Assembly: GCA_030745875.1 (NCBI GenBank)
Contig: JASLNT010000110.1
Location: 1-56,861 of the forward strand
Source: Phycisphaerae bacterium
Lineage (GTDB): Bacteria > Planctomycetota > Phycisphaerae > SM23-33
Direction: 5' to 3'
DNA: 56,861 nucleotides
This document shows, one piece after another, positions 43,679 through 51,932 of this stretch (the stretch's first letter is position 1; every line of letters begins with the position of its first letter). Below the pieces are notes generated by a model, which was not told where the DNA came from, ran no database searches, and saw only the letters and a list, made by a program, of their open reading frames with translations. The position numbers and the translations under genes were made by a program.

Positions 43679-45157
43679 ATGCAGGCGATCTCGCGACGGA
43701 GTTTCATGAAGAGCGTTTCGGTTGGTTCGATTGCACTTACGGCCGGTCGACTGACCGCCGCACCCAAGCCGTCGGGCAAGCACATCAACGTGCTGTTCAT
43801 CGCCGCTGACGATATGAATACGGATATCGGGTGCTACGGCGATAAACAGGTTAAGACGCCCCACATCGACAGGTTGGCGAAGATGGGCGTTCGTTTCGAT
43901 CGGGCCTACTGTCAGCAACCGCTTTGCGGCCCGAGCCGGGCGAGCGTGATGACCGGTCTGCGCCCCAACACGACGGGCTTCGTGCGCCTGTGGGACAACC
44001 TGCGAAAGCTCCGCCCCAATGCTGTCACGCTCGGGCAGTTCTTCCAGAAGCAGGGATACTACTCGGCTCGCGTAGGCAAGATCTATCACTACAACAATCC
44101 CGCGGCCATCGGCACGGACGGTCACGACGACGCGCCCACGTGGAACGAACGATTCAACCCCGCCGGTATCGACAAGAAGCAGGAAGACAAGATCATCCGC
44201 TACCCCGGCGGGAAGACCGGGCGAAAAGGCGGGCTGGGGATATCCATGGCGTGGTGGGGTCCCGAGAGCAAGGACACCGAGCACACCGACGGTATGGTCG
44301 CATCCAAAGCGATTGAACTGATCGACAAGCACAAGGACAAACCGTTCTTCATCGCCGCGGGATTCTTCAATCCGCATTGCCCTTACGTGGCTCCGAAGAA
44401 ATACATGGACCTCTACCCGCTGAGCGAAATCACAATGCAGAATCTCGACGAGGCGAAGAAGGATCTCGACGATGTTCCGCCGATGGCCGTCCAGCGCGAC
44501 ACGAGAAACTGGCCTTACTTCTTCAAGGGCGTAACGCACGAAGAGGCCAGGAAATGCAAACGCGCCTACTACGCGTGCATCTCGTTCGTAGACGCCCAGG
44601 TCGGGCGCCTGCTGGACGCACTGGAGAAACGGGACCTGATGAAGAACACAATGATAGTGTTCTGGTCGGACCACGGATATTTTCTGGGCGAAAAGGGACT
44701 GTGGTACAAGCGCAAGAATTTCGAGCGATCTGTCCGGGCTCCGATGATAGTCGCCGGGCCAGGCGTGAAAAACGCGGGGAAAACGTGCGCCCAGCCGGTT
44801 GAACTGCTGGACATGTATCCAACCCTGGTTGACTACACGGGACACAAGGTCCCCGGGCGCCTTGACGGACGCTCGCTCCGCCCGCTGCTGAACGATCCGT
44901 CAGCCGCGTGGGACAAGCCCGCGATATCGCAGGTATTCCACGGTCCAAAGGCCCAGGGTTACTCGATTCGGACCGCAAAATGGCGCTACACCGAGTGGAA
45001 CGGCGGAGCGGCGGGGCGAGAACTCTACGACCACCGGAACGATCCGGACGAAGTGACCAATCTGGCGTCCAAGCCCAAATACGCCGACATCGTAAAACGT
45101 TTGAGCAAACAACTAGCCCCCTACTGCAAACAACCGCAAAGCAAGACGCGCAGTTAA
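43679..45157 (+). CDS. Tat-exported sulfatase, iduronate-2-sulfatase-like
   Basis: A 492-residue type I sulfatase. Leader SRRSFMKSVSVGSIAL is a twin-arginine signal. VLFIAADDMNTDIGCYG with metal aspartates, CGPSRASVMTGLRPNTTGF with the formylglycine cysteine, ARVGKIYHYNNP, FFNPHCPYVAP and WSDHGYFLGEKGLWYKR match the iduronate-2-sulfatase branch (S1_7-like), in which the final SDHGxxLGE segment is diagnostic. The tail is complete (ELYDHRNDPDEVTNL). It should remove sulfate from uronic acid or hexose residues of algal or animal-type polysaccharides. Confidence 0.93.
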   Translation: MQAISRRSFMKSVSVGSIALTAGRLTAAPKPSGKHINVLFIAADDMNTDIGCYGDKQVKTPHIDRLAKMGVRFDRAYCQQPLCGPSRASVMTGLRPNTTGFVRLWDNLRKLRPNAVTLGQFFQKQGYYSARVGKIYHYNNPAAIGTDGHDDAPTWNERFNPAGIDKKQEDKIIRYPGGKTGRKGGLGISMAWWGPESKDTEHTDGMVASKAIELIDKHKDKPFFIAAGFFNPHCPYVAPKKYMDLYPLSEITMQNLDEAKKDLDDVPPMAVQRDTRNWPYFFKGVTHEEARKCKRAYYACISFVDAQVGRLLDALEKRDLMKNTMIVFWSDHGYFLGEKGLWYKRKNFERSVRAPMIVAGPGVKNAGKTCAQPVELLDMYPTLVDYTGHKVPGRLDGRSLRPLLNDPSAAWDKPAISQVFHGPKAQGYSIRTAKWRYTEWNGGAAGRELYDHRNDPDEVTNLASKPKYADIVKRLSKQLAPYCKQPQSKTRS

Positions 45158-45187
45158 GGAAACCCACAACAGCTCGAGCGATCAGCT

Positions 45188-45676
45188 TCACACTGGCGCC
45201 GAGCCCGCTCTCCACGCCGATGGGCACGTAAGGCAGGAGACGAATTTACCGCGGTCAGACTTATAGTAAAAGCGGCGTTTGCCGCACTTTGGACACTGGT
45301 CACAACGCCTGCGACTTTGGACAATCACACCGCCGACAACACCCCACAGAAGAACGAAAACTCCGCCGACCATCAAGGAATACTCGAATCTGTACTTCGA
45401 GTTCACACCGTCGTCGAACAGATGATATCCGATAAAACCGAGGACCACCGCCAACAGGAAACCGCCCATGAGAATCAGCACGGTCCGGGCCATGTTATAG
45501 GCCCGGGCCTTTTCATCTACGGACACAAGGTCCGGACGAATAGTCGGGACCCGCTGTGCGGCTTGGCGTTTCCTCTCTTTTGCGGCCTTAACGTAGGGCG
45601 TCGCGATCATATATATCACAACGGTTACTATCCCCGCGACAAGCGGTATAACTCTGTTGGCCTGCTCCCACGTCAT
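45188..45676 (-). CDS. Small membrane protein with C-terminal zinc ribbon
   Basis: A 162-residue protein with three hydrophobic helices (VIPLVAGIVTVVIYMIA, TVLILMGGFLLAVVLGFIGYH, MVGGVFVLLWGVVGGVIV) and a C-terminal CDQCPKCGKRRFYYK...CLTC segment, a four-Cys zinc ribbon. It may sense or bind a partner at the membrane face; function unknown. Convergent with the upstream sulfatase, 30 bases between stops. Confidence 0.65.
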   Translation of the reverse strand: MTWEQANRVIPLVAGIVTVVIYMIATPYVKAAKERKRQAAQRVPTIRPDLVSVDEKARAYNMARTVLILMGGFLLAVVLGFIGYHLFDDGVNSKYRFEYSLMVGGVFVLLWGVVGGVIVQSRRRCDQCPKCGKRRFYYKSDRGKFVSCLTCPSAWRAGSAPV

Positions 45677-45752
45677 ACAAGACCTCGATTCTTACATCGC
45701 CAATGAGTCCATGGGCGATCGGTTTGGCGTGAGACACGCTTCAAACCAGCCT

Positions 45753-47108
45753 CTATCGGTATGCGCCTTTCTGAACGACCTCCATCAGCTTTTTCAATTC
45801 GGCTACTTTTTCGGGGTGTTTGGCGGCGAGGTTTGTTGTCTCGCCGAGATCAGCTTCCAGGTCGTAAAGTTCTTCGACCTGCTTTCGTTTCTTGTCCCGC
45901 GCGTATCCGTACATGCAGTGCTTGGCCTTCAGGTACTTCCATTTGCCCTTGCGCATGGCCGTCTGGTAGAAGAAACTGTCGCGGGCGCCTTTCTTGCTCT
46001 TGCCCAGCAGCAGATCAGTCTGATCGACCCCGTCCATGACGCGGTCGGTCGGGACCTTGTATCCCGCAAGAGTCGCAAACGTGGGCATGAAGTCGATCGT
46101 CGCAAAGATCGCGTCGGATGTCTTGCCCGCAGGGACCTTGCCCGGCCAGCGGGTAATGCACGGAGCCCGCAGACCGCCCTCGTAGGATGAGCCTTTCCCG
46201 TTTCGCAACGGACCGGACTCGCCCCAGAAGATCGAACCTTTCGGATGCCCCTTTTTCCTGTCGGTGTAGGCCCGCTGATTCCAGGGCCCGTTGTCGGTGG
46301 TGTAGATCACCAGCGTGTCTTTGGCGAGTTTCAGTTCGTCCAGCGTATCGAGCAGACGACCGGTCTCGTAGTCGAACTCCTCGACAACATCGCCGTACAG
46401 ATCGCCCGCCGACTTGCCCCGGAACTTGGGCGACGCGTCGATAATGGTGTGCATCATCGTATGAGCAACGTACAGCACGAATGGTTTTTTCGGATCGCGT
46501 TTGTTCTTGAGATAGTCGATCGCCTTGTCGGTGTAGGTGCGTATCAGGCTGCCCATGTCGCGCGTATCGCCGGCGGAGTCGTTATTCTCGTGGAACTTCA
46601 CCCTGCCTCCGTCGTTGGCGCCCAGCGTGCCGAAGTAGTAGTCGAACCCTTGCGCGTTGGGCATACGTTCGATAATCGGTTTGCGGTTCGATACGTCCCA
46701 CTTGCCGATGCACGCGGTCTGGTAACCGGTCTTCTTGATCAGTTCTGCAAACGTGATCTCCGAGGCGGGCATGCTCCAGCCCTTGCTGCGGATGGGATAT
46801 CGTCCGGTAAGCAGCGCCGACCGCGACGGCCCGCACACATGTTGGGCGTAGAAGCTGGTGTAGCGGGTCCCTTCGGACGCCAGTTTGTCCATGCGAGGCG
46901 TCTTGTTCTTCTTGTTCCCGTAGCAGGCCAGGTCGGCGTAGCCCTGGTCGTCGGTGAAAATGATGAGAATATTGGGCCTGGGGGCTTTGCTTTGGGCCGC
47001 GGCGCCCTTTTCAGCCAACAATCGGCCGCATCTGATCGCAGGCAACGCTGCAACTCCAAGCCCCAGCTTCTTAATGAAATTACGACGACTCATATCAGCG
47101 CGTTTCAT
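45753..47108 (-). CDS. Tat-exported sulfatase (CGPSR type)
   Basis: A 451-residue type I sulfatase. Leader SRRNFIKKLGLGVAALPAI is a twin-arginine signal. ILIIFTDDQGYADLACYG, HVCGPSRSALLTGRYP, IGKWDVSNR, HTMMHTIID and YTTDNGPWNQ give the active-site order, and the C-terminal ELYDLEADLGETTNLAAKHP is intact. The ATG at 47108 has AGGA eight bases upstream and overlaps the stop of the Rh/Amt gene as ATGA, so translation is coupled. A start at 47093 is also possible. Confidence 0.93.
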   Translation of the reverse strand: MKRADMSRRNFIKKLGLGVAALPAIRCGRLLAEKGAAAQSKAPRPNILIIFTDDQGYADLACYGNKKNKTPRMDKLASEGTRYTSFYAQHVCGPSRSALLTGRYPIRSKGWSMPASEITFAELIKKTGYQTACIGKWDVSNRKPIIERMPNAQGFDYYFGTLGANDGGRVKFHENNDSAGDTRDMGSLIRTYTDKAIDYLKNKRDPKKPFVLYVAHTMMHTIIDASPKFRGKSAGDLYGDVVEEFDYETGRLLDTLDELKLAKDTLVIYTTDNGPWNQRAYTDRKKGHPKGSIFWGESGPLRNGKGSSYEGGLRAPCITRWPGKVPAGKTSDAIFATIDFMPTFATLAGYKVPTDRVMDGVDQTDLLLGKSKKGARDSFFYQTAMRKGKWKYLKAKHCMYGYARDKKRKQVEELYDLEADLGETTNLAAKHPEKVAELKKLMEVVQKGAYR

Positions 47109-48145
47109 CTTCGGTGTCCTTTCAGTCGTTGCCTCAGCCAGTAGAACGCATGCCTCGCGCGGTAATTGCCGACCGCTCGGCGTTTGTTCTGGATCACCGC
47201 AAAACCGAACGTTGAGACGGCTCCGGCTGCGATACCGACAATAAACGCCTGGACAAAGAATCCTTTGACGTCGCACGTGGATCCGATCGCCACGCCTCCG
47301 GCAAGTGCGGCGTTGGCGATGTCTGCGGGCGAAATCTTCCGCCTCAACACCACGGTGGCGACGTAAGTCGCAAGCGTACTGCCGCATAACGCGAGAATCA
47401 CGTTGACAGCCGTGTGCGGTATCTGCGCCGCAGGCACCAGCGCGCCGCAGAAACTCGGCCAGAACACCCACAGAACCATGCTGCCCAGCAGCGAATAGCG
47501 ATCGCTGGTCGCGTCGGCTTCGATCTCAATTTCGAATTGCTTGTGTGTGGTGAGCATCAGCATCGCTCCCAATCCAAACAGTGCGCCAAATGCATGGATC
47601 ACGACCGACCCGCCGGTGTCCATCAAGGCCCCGGGCGTGACCAGACCCAAACCGCCGTCAACTACGACCCACTCATTGAACTTGTAACAGGGAATAAACA
47701 GCAACCCCAATACAATGTACTGCCACATTTTGATTCGCCCCAGCAGCGCACCGGCGCAAATCAGCAAGCTCGCAGCCGCGAACTCGGCCAGGACCATTCG
47801 TTCGATATCGCTGGTCTCGGCGTCGTAACCAAACACGCCGGAATTACTAAGCAGGAAGTACAGCGGGATGGCGGTGGCGACCAGCAGATAAGTCGCTGTC
47901 AGTGCTGAACGTCCGTACTTCTTCACGAAAACCATCAGAAATCCGAAACCGACCAGCAGCATCGCCATCACGTGTATCGCACGGTTGTACTGTTGAACAT
48001 GCTCAATTTCGGAGGGGACACCGGGAACCTGCGCCGCACGTGCGGGGGCTGCGACAAGTTCGCTAGCCGGACAACCGCCAGCCAACAGACCAAGCACGGA
48101 TAGAATCAGACCAACCGCAACAAGACGGCGCGGGGAGATGGACAT
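47105..48145 (-). CDS. Shortened Rh/Amt-type ammonium channel-like protein
   Basis: A 346-residue polytopic protein. The signature LMDTGGSVVIHAFGALFGLGAML (Asp176, first pore His184) and NAALAGGVAIGSTCDVKGFFVQAFIVGIAAGAVST are Rh/Amt-like. N-terminal signal peptide with a Cys near 25. Rh and Amt channels normally continue with a GVHNLHG-type helix carrying the second pore histidine and a final helix. Here the chain turns basic after GAVSTFGFAVIQNKRRAVGNY and stops, overlapping the sulfatase start by four bases. So one or two helices and the second His seem missing. AAGGAG lies eight bases before the ATG. Confidence 0.75.
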   Translation of the reverse strand: MSISPRRLVAVGLILSVLGLLAGGCPASELVAAPARAAQVPGVPSEIEHVQQYNRAIHVMAMLLVGFGFLMVFVKKYGRSALTATYLLVATAIPLYFLLSNSGVFGYDAETSDIERMVLAEFAAASLLICAGALLGRIKMWQYIVLGLLFIPCYKFNEWVVVDGGLGLVTPGALMDTGGSVVIHAFGALFGLGAMLMLTTHKQFEIEIEADATSDRYSLLGSMVLWVFWPSFCGALVPAAQIPHTAVNVILALCGSTLATYVATVVLRRKISPADIANAALAGGVAIGSTCDVKGFFVQAFIVGIAAGAVSTFGFAVIQNKRRAVGNYRARHAFYWLRQRLKGHRR

Positions 48146-48215
48146 AGAACGACTCCTTGTTCTGGCGAGGTTTTCCAGGCATACGCTCCAGGCACGTTCT
48201 GAGGCGCGGGCCGAT

Positions 48216-48244
48216 AGTATCCCTGTTTAATGCGGATTCGTCAA
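48216..48244 (-). promoter_or_regulatory. Candidate promoter of the Rh/Amt-sulfatase pair
   Basis: TTGACG (48239-48244) and GATACT (48216-48221) on the minus strand with a 17-base spacer, about 70 bases before the ATG at 48145. Confidence 0.5.
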
Positions 48245-48274
48245 TGACTTTCGCCCAGCCGGAGAGAACCGCGA

Positions 48275-50134
48275 TCAGGCGCTCCGACGTCTGCGAACAA
48301 CAGGCCAGGCGACCACCGCAAACAACATCAGAGACACCGGTTCAGGAATTGTCAGATTCGCAGGAAGAACTTCCGCATCGGGAGCCGCCCCCAGAAGACC
48401 GGGCGAAGAAATCATGCCAAACGTTGACACGAGTATTTCGTAGTCGTCCAGATCAACATCGCCGTCCTCGTCGAAATCGGCCGCAAGCCCCTGCCCGATC
48501 TCGCCGAAATCGCCCCTTAGAATCGCAAAGTCGTACAGATCAACTCGCATATCGTCGTTTGCGTCGCCGAAAAACGGGAGAAGATAGTAGAATGCGACCG
48601 AACCGAAACTGGCGCCGTAACTACTGGCGTATTGCTCGATATCCACCTTGATCCCGTCGGTAAACGGCACGGGGTCGGGAATAAGCCACCGGTACTGATC
48701 GGTATGCGCGTAGGCCGACCCTCCGTTGTCCTTAAGGGGAATGTTAGCGCGCAACAGTCCGTGATATGGGGCAACGCCCGAATACGGATAAGCCTCTTCA
48801 TCGGGATGCACGCCGACATGATTGTAGTAGTACCCTCCGTTGTATGCGTCCTCCAGCCCCGTGCCAGGCAGCACAACCGGACTGGCGGAGTTCACGTTCA
48901 CCGTGATTATGTCATCGCCTTCAAGGATGCTCCTGCCGGCGAACCGGCTGCCGCTTCCAACGTTCTGTCGATCGAGCCATAACAGATTCCCCACGTAATG
49001 CCCTCGCCCGGCGGTTCTGAGCAACTGATACGACGGATCAGTGGTCGTCGCAACGGAGTTGTATTCGGCGTGAAGGTAGCATGCGTCGTCAGCCACCGAG
49101 CCGGATTCATATTCAACTGCGGCTGAATCTATCGAAATCGCATCCCCGGAATCGTTGTACAGTTCGACACTCACACCGCGACGAAACGGCATGGGCCAGT
49201 AACTGTAGAATTCGTTGCTGTCGCTGGCGCCCAGGGGCATCGACTGGTACGCAACGCGTCCGTGTCCGGCCCCGAAAAAATGTGAAACCGGAACATCAAC
49301 GCCTGCCCTTGACAATCCGTCGTATCGCACACGAAGCCTCAGACCGTCCATCTGGCCGTCGGAGGCGGTGTCGGCGAGCTTCAGATTGATCGCGCGGATC
49401 TGACCGCTGCCGGAAATATCTCCCAACGCAATCGCCTGCCCGGCCCCGATCGACTGCGACGCTGTGCTGATGGTGTTGCTTGTTGCGCTTGTTCCGGCGG
49501 GGTTGGAACCGACGTTGGCGGTCATCGATATCGCACTGTTTCGAGCGGTTGTCTGTTGCGGCGTCAACGTTCCGCTATAGGGCGTTACTGTGCTCCCGGC
49601 GGGCAGTTTCAAGTAGTTCCACTGGTAGTAGTGACGCTCGTCGAATTTGTTTTCCGAGACTATCTTCAGCGTCTGGGAATCTGAGTAGACGATCGGTTCA
49701 TAGCTGACCTGCCCGCCGAGCATCGTGGAGCCCAGGGCTCCGTCGATATACCCGTAACCGCCCCCGAGCAATTCCCTGCTGGTGCTGTCGATGACCACAA
49801 CGTCGTCGAGCAGGACTTTGACCTTGAATTCGAGGTCGGCGGCCCTGTGGGGCATCCAGAATCGCGTAATGACCCCCGGTCCGTCGAGCGTCACGACAGT
49901 AACGGGATCCACGTCGGCGGTCTGTCGGACTGAACCGGTGGACTCGTAGTGATTGTAGTCGTAGTTGCCCCCGTTGCGGTCGTAGCTGGACGCTAAACCC
50001 GCCTGCACGCCGAGCCGGGCCTGAGGCAGTAGATTCCAATCCGACAGCAATTCATATCCATTGATATCCGCATCGGCAGCCGAAACAACCGACATGACAC
50101 CAATCCAGGCGACGATGAAGCAGCAACGTCGCAT
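48275..50134 (-). CDS. Secreted DUF2961/GH172-type protein with dockerin-like repeat and PEP-CTERM tail
   Basis: A 619-residue exported protein. Signal peptide ends near VSAADAD. LDGPGVITRFWMPHR, VVVIDSTSRELLGG, LPGTGLEDAYNGGYYY and the YRWLIPDPVPFTDGI segment follow the DUF2961 (GH172) layout, a family with fructofuranosidase and arabinofuranosidase members. Residues about 195-240 are an inserted Ser/Thr-rich stretch. At 525-580, FGDANDDMRVDLYDFAILRGDFG and DFDEDGDVDLDDYEILVSTFG are paired EF-hand/dockerin-like calcium motifs. The end is PEPVSLMLFAVVAWPVVRRRRSA, a PEP-CTERM sorting signal, so the protein is processed at the envelope. AAGGAGG six bases upstream makes the start secure. Confidence 0.85.
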   Translation of the reverse strand: MRRCCFIVAWIGVMSVVSAADADINGYELLSDWNLLPQARLGVQAGLASSYDRNGGNYDYNHYESTGSVRQTADVDPVTVVTLDGPGVITRFWMPHRAADLEFKVKVLLDDVVVIDSTSRELLGGGYGYIDGALGSTMLGGQVSYEPIVYSDSQTLKIVSENKFDERHYYQWNYLKLPAGSTVTPYSGTLTPQQTTARNSAISMTANVGSNPAGTSATSNTISTASQSIGAGQAIALGDISGSGQIRAINLKLADTASDGQMDGLRLRVRYDGLSRAGVDVPVSHFFGAGHGRVAYQSMPLGASDSNEFYSYWPMPFRRGVSVELYNDSGDAISIDSAAVEYESGSVADDACYLHAEYNSVATTTDPSYQLLRTAGRGHYVGNLLWLDRQNVGSGSRFAGRSILEGDDIITVNVNSASPVVLPGTGLEDAYNGGYYYNHVGVHPDEEAYPYSGVAPYHGLLRANIPLKDNGGSAYAHTDQYRWLIPDPVPFTDGIKVDIEQYASSYGASFGSVAFYYLLPFFGDANDDMRVDLYDFAILRGDFGEIGQGLAADFDEDGDVDLDDYEILVSTFGMISSPGLLGAAPDAEVLPANLTIPEPVSLMLFAVVAWPVVRRRRSA

Positions 50135-50189
50135 TCACTTCCTCCTTCGAACACACCGGCGGCGCCAACTGCCCGCCGCAACAACAGAT

Positions 50190-50218
50190 ACAATACCTCG
50201 AAATAGAGAAAATGTCAA
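50190..50218 (-). promoter_or_regulatory. Strong candidate promoter of the DUF2961 gene
   Basis: TTGACA (50213-50218) and TATTGT (50190-50195) on the minus strand, spacer 17 bases, about 56 bases before the ATG at 50134. Confidence 0.65.
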
Positions 50219-50334
50219 GTCGATCTTGTCCGGAAATCGCGACAAGCGACCTTGTGGTCAGCCGTACCCACAAGTTAACTCCAATGGTAAGACCGTATTG
50301 AGAATACGTCGGACTGAGGTGTAATTTGTCTGCT

Positions 50335-50970
50335 CTAAACCCATCCAAAAACACTATACATCGCCCACCCAAAGACTTCGTAGACCTTCTCAAAGAGACT
50401 TATTGCTCGCTGACTCCAGCCCCCGGTCCCGTATCGCCCGCCCGCACGCCAGTCAGGGCTCCGCATACATATGTGTTCATATCCGTAGCGCTTAAAACAA
50501 GCCTTCGAGCGAGAAGTATGATAAGGCGAGGTCAGAATGATAAACCGGTCGGTTTTGATGTCCACTTCGCGCAAACGAGCGACCGTGTCCGGGTGGGTGG
50601 CGGTGCGGATGGTCTCCGCATCGATCAGGATGTCTTTGGCGGGCACTCCGTAGGCTTCCACTACCTTGGCTAGGGCCTTTGCGCTGTTCTTCCTTGAGGT
50701 GACTATCACCTTCGGAGCCCATCGTTCACGATACAATCTGGCGGCTTCAACCGCCCGTTCGTGCTTTCCGCCCAGGACAACTATGTAGTCGGCTTTGGTC
50801 AGCGGGTCCACACTGATCAAGGCCTCTCCAAGCCAATCGCCGACGGGAGTAAACACCAGAACGAGGCAGAGAATGACGGTGAGATTGACCATCCACTGCA
50901 CAATTGAGGCAACGCGACGCAGGAACGATCGTCTCGGGCGATCGTCAGATTTGTCAACCGAGGTTTTCAC
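50335..50970 (-). CDS. YdcF-like DUF218 membrane-anchored protein
   Basis: About 211 residues from a GTG at 50970 that overlaps the end of the epimerase gene by 17 bases. One membrane helix (VNLTVILCLVLVFTPVGDWL) precedes the DUF218 domain: ADYIVVLGGKHERAVEAARLY (opening DxIVVLGG), VIVTSRKNSAKAL, GVPAKDILID and FIILTSPYHTSRSKACF (TSxxHxxR). DUF218 proteins act in cell-envelope or polysaccharide metabolism; ElyC and SanA are examples. Coupled to nucleotide-sugar genes, a role in surface-polymer synthesis is likely. The start is uncertain: the frame continues to 51114 inside the epimerase. Confidence 0.8.
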   Translation of the reverse strand: MKTSVDKSDDRPRRSFLRRVASIVQWMVNLTVILCLVLVFTPVGDWLGEALISVDPLTKADYIVVLGGKHERAVEAARLYRERWAPKVIVTSRKNSAKALAKVVEAYGVPAKDILIDAETIRTATHPDTVARLREVDIKTDRFIILTSPYHTSRSKACFKRYGYEHICMRSPDWRAGGRYGTGGWSQRAISLFEKVYEVFGWAMYSVFGWV

Positions 50971-51898
50971 GATACCAATCGATAGACTTCTTGAGGCCCT
51001 CTTCGAAGAAGACCTTGGGTTCATATCCGATAGCCTCCCCGGCCAGCGACACGTCGGCCAGTGAATGCTTGACGTCACCGGCTCGCTCATCCTCATAAAC
51101 CGCCTCGATGTCACTATCGAGAAGTTGCTTCAGTTGGTCGAGGATTTGGTTAAGACTTGTCCTGGCGTTGCAGGCAATGTTCATGACCTTTCCGCTGCAG
51201 GACTCAGCTGGTGCGTGCGCCGCCAGCCAGTTGGCGTCACATACGTTTTCGATATAGCAAAAGTCGCGGGACTGCTCTCCGTCGCCAAACACGACGGGCG
51301 CCTGGCCGGACAGAAGGCGGCTCACAAACGCTGGAATGACCGCTGCGTACGCGCCTTCGGGATCCTGATGAGGTCCAAAGACATTGAAGTACCGCAAGCA
51401 GACCGTTTCCATCCCGTAACCGAACGCGTAAGCCTGCATATAAGCTTCACAACTGACCTTGTTTGCGGCGTACGGGCTTATGGGGCTGGGCGCCATAGCT
51501 TCATGTTTGGGCGATTCGGCTCGCTCGCCGTATGCGCTGGATGATGCGGCGAAAACAACTCTCTTGACACCCGCGGCGCGTGCGGCTTCGAGAACTGTCA
51601 CTGTCCCATTGACGTTTACATCGTGGCTGGTGGCGGGGTCTTCCATGCTCCGCGGAACAGAACCCAGCGCCGCCTGGTGGAAGATCGCCGAACAACCGTC
51701 GATCGCGCGATCCACGGTGTCCCGGTCTCGAATATCCCCTTCAATAAGTTCGATTCTCTCAGCTATTTCCGTGAGATTCTCGCGCTTTCCGGTGGCGAAA
51801 TTATCGAGTACGACTACATCGCAGCCCTCGTTCAGGATGTAGCGTACGAGGTTGCATCCGATGAATCCCGCTCCGCCTGTTACCAGATACTTAGCCAT
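50954..51898 (-). CDS. UDP-sugar 4-epimerase, WbpP/TviC-like SDR
   Basis: A 314-residue SDR. TGGAGFIGCNL is the nucleotide-binding motif; ASSSAYGE and SPYAANK give Ser, Tyr and Lys. HQAALGSVPRSMEDP and the ERAGDVKHSLADV end are typical of UDP-GlcNAc and UDP-GlcNAcA 4-epimerases of the WbpP/TviC group. With the neighbouring 6-dehydrogenase it would convert UDP-GlcNAcA to UDP-GalNAcA, as in Vi-type polysaccharides; plain UDP-hexose epimerisation is the alternative. It lies 34 bases after the dehydrogenase. Confidence 0.87.
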   Translation of the reverse strand: MAKYLVTGGAGFIGCNLVRYILNEGCDVVVLDNFATGKRENLTEIAERIELIEGDIRDRDTVDRAIDGCSAIFHQAALGSVPRSMEDPATSHDVNVNGTVTVLEAARAAGVKRVVFAASSSAYGERAESPKHEAMAPSPISPYAANKVSCEAYMQAYAFGYGMETVCLRYFNVFGPHQDPEGAYAAVIPAFVSRLLSGQAPVVFGDGEQSRDFCYIENVCDANWLAAHAPAESCSGKVMNIACNARTSLNQILDQLKQLLDSDIEAVYEDERAGDVKHSLADVSLAGEAIGYEPKVFFEEGLKKSIDWYRENLG

Positions 51899-51932
51899 AT
51901 GGGCGATGTCCCTTATTGCGTTTGGTTTGCGA

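Noticed and set aside
43577..44845. A 422-codon minus-strand frame opposite the iduronate-sulfatase-like gene
   Set aside because: Shadow frame; the plus strand has the full sulfatase motif set.
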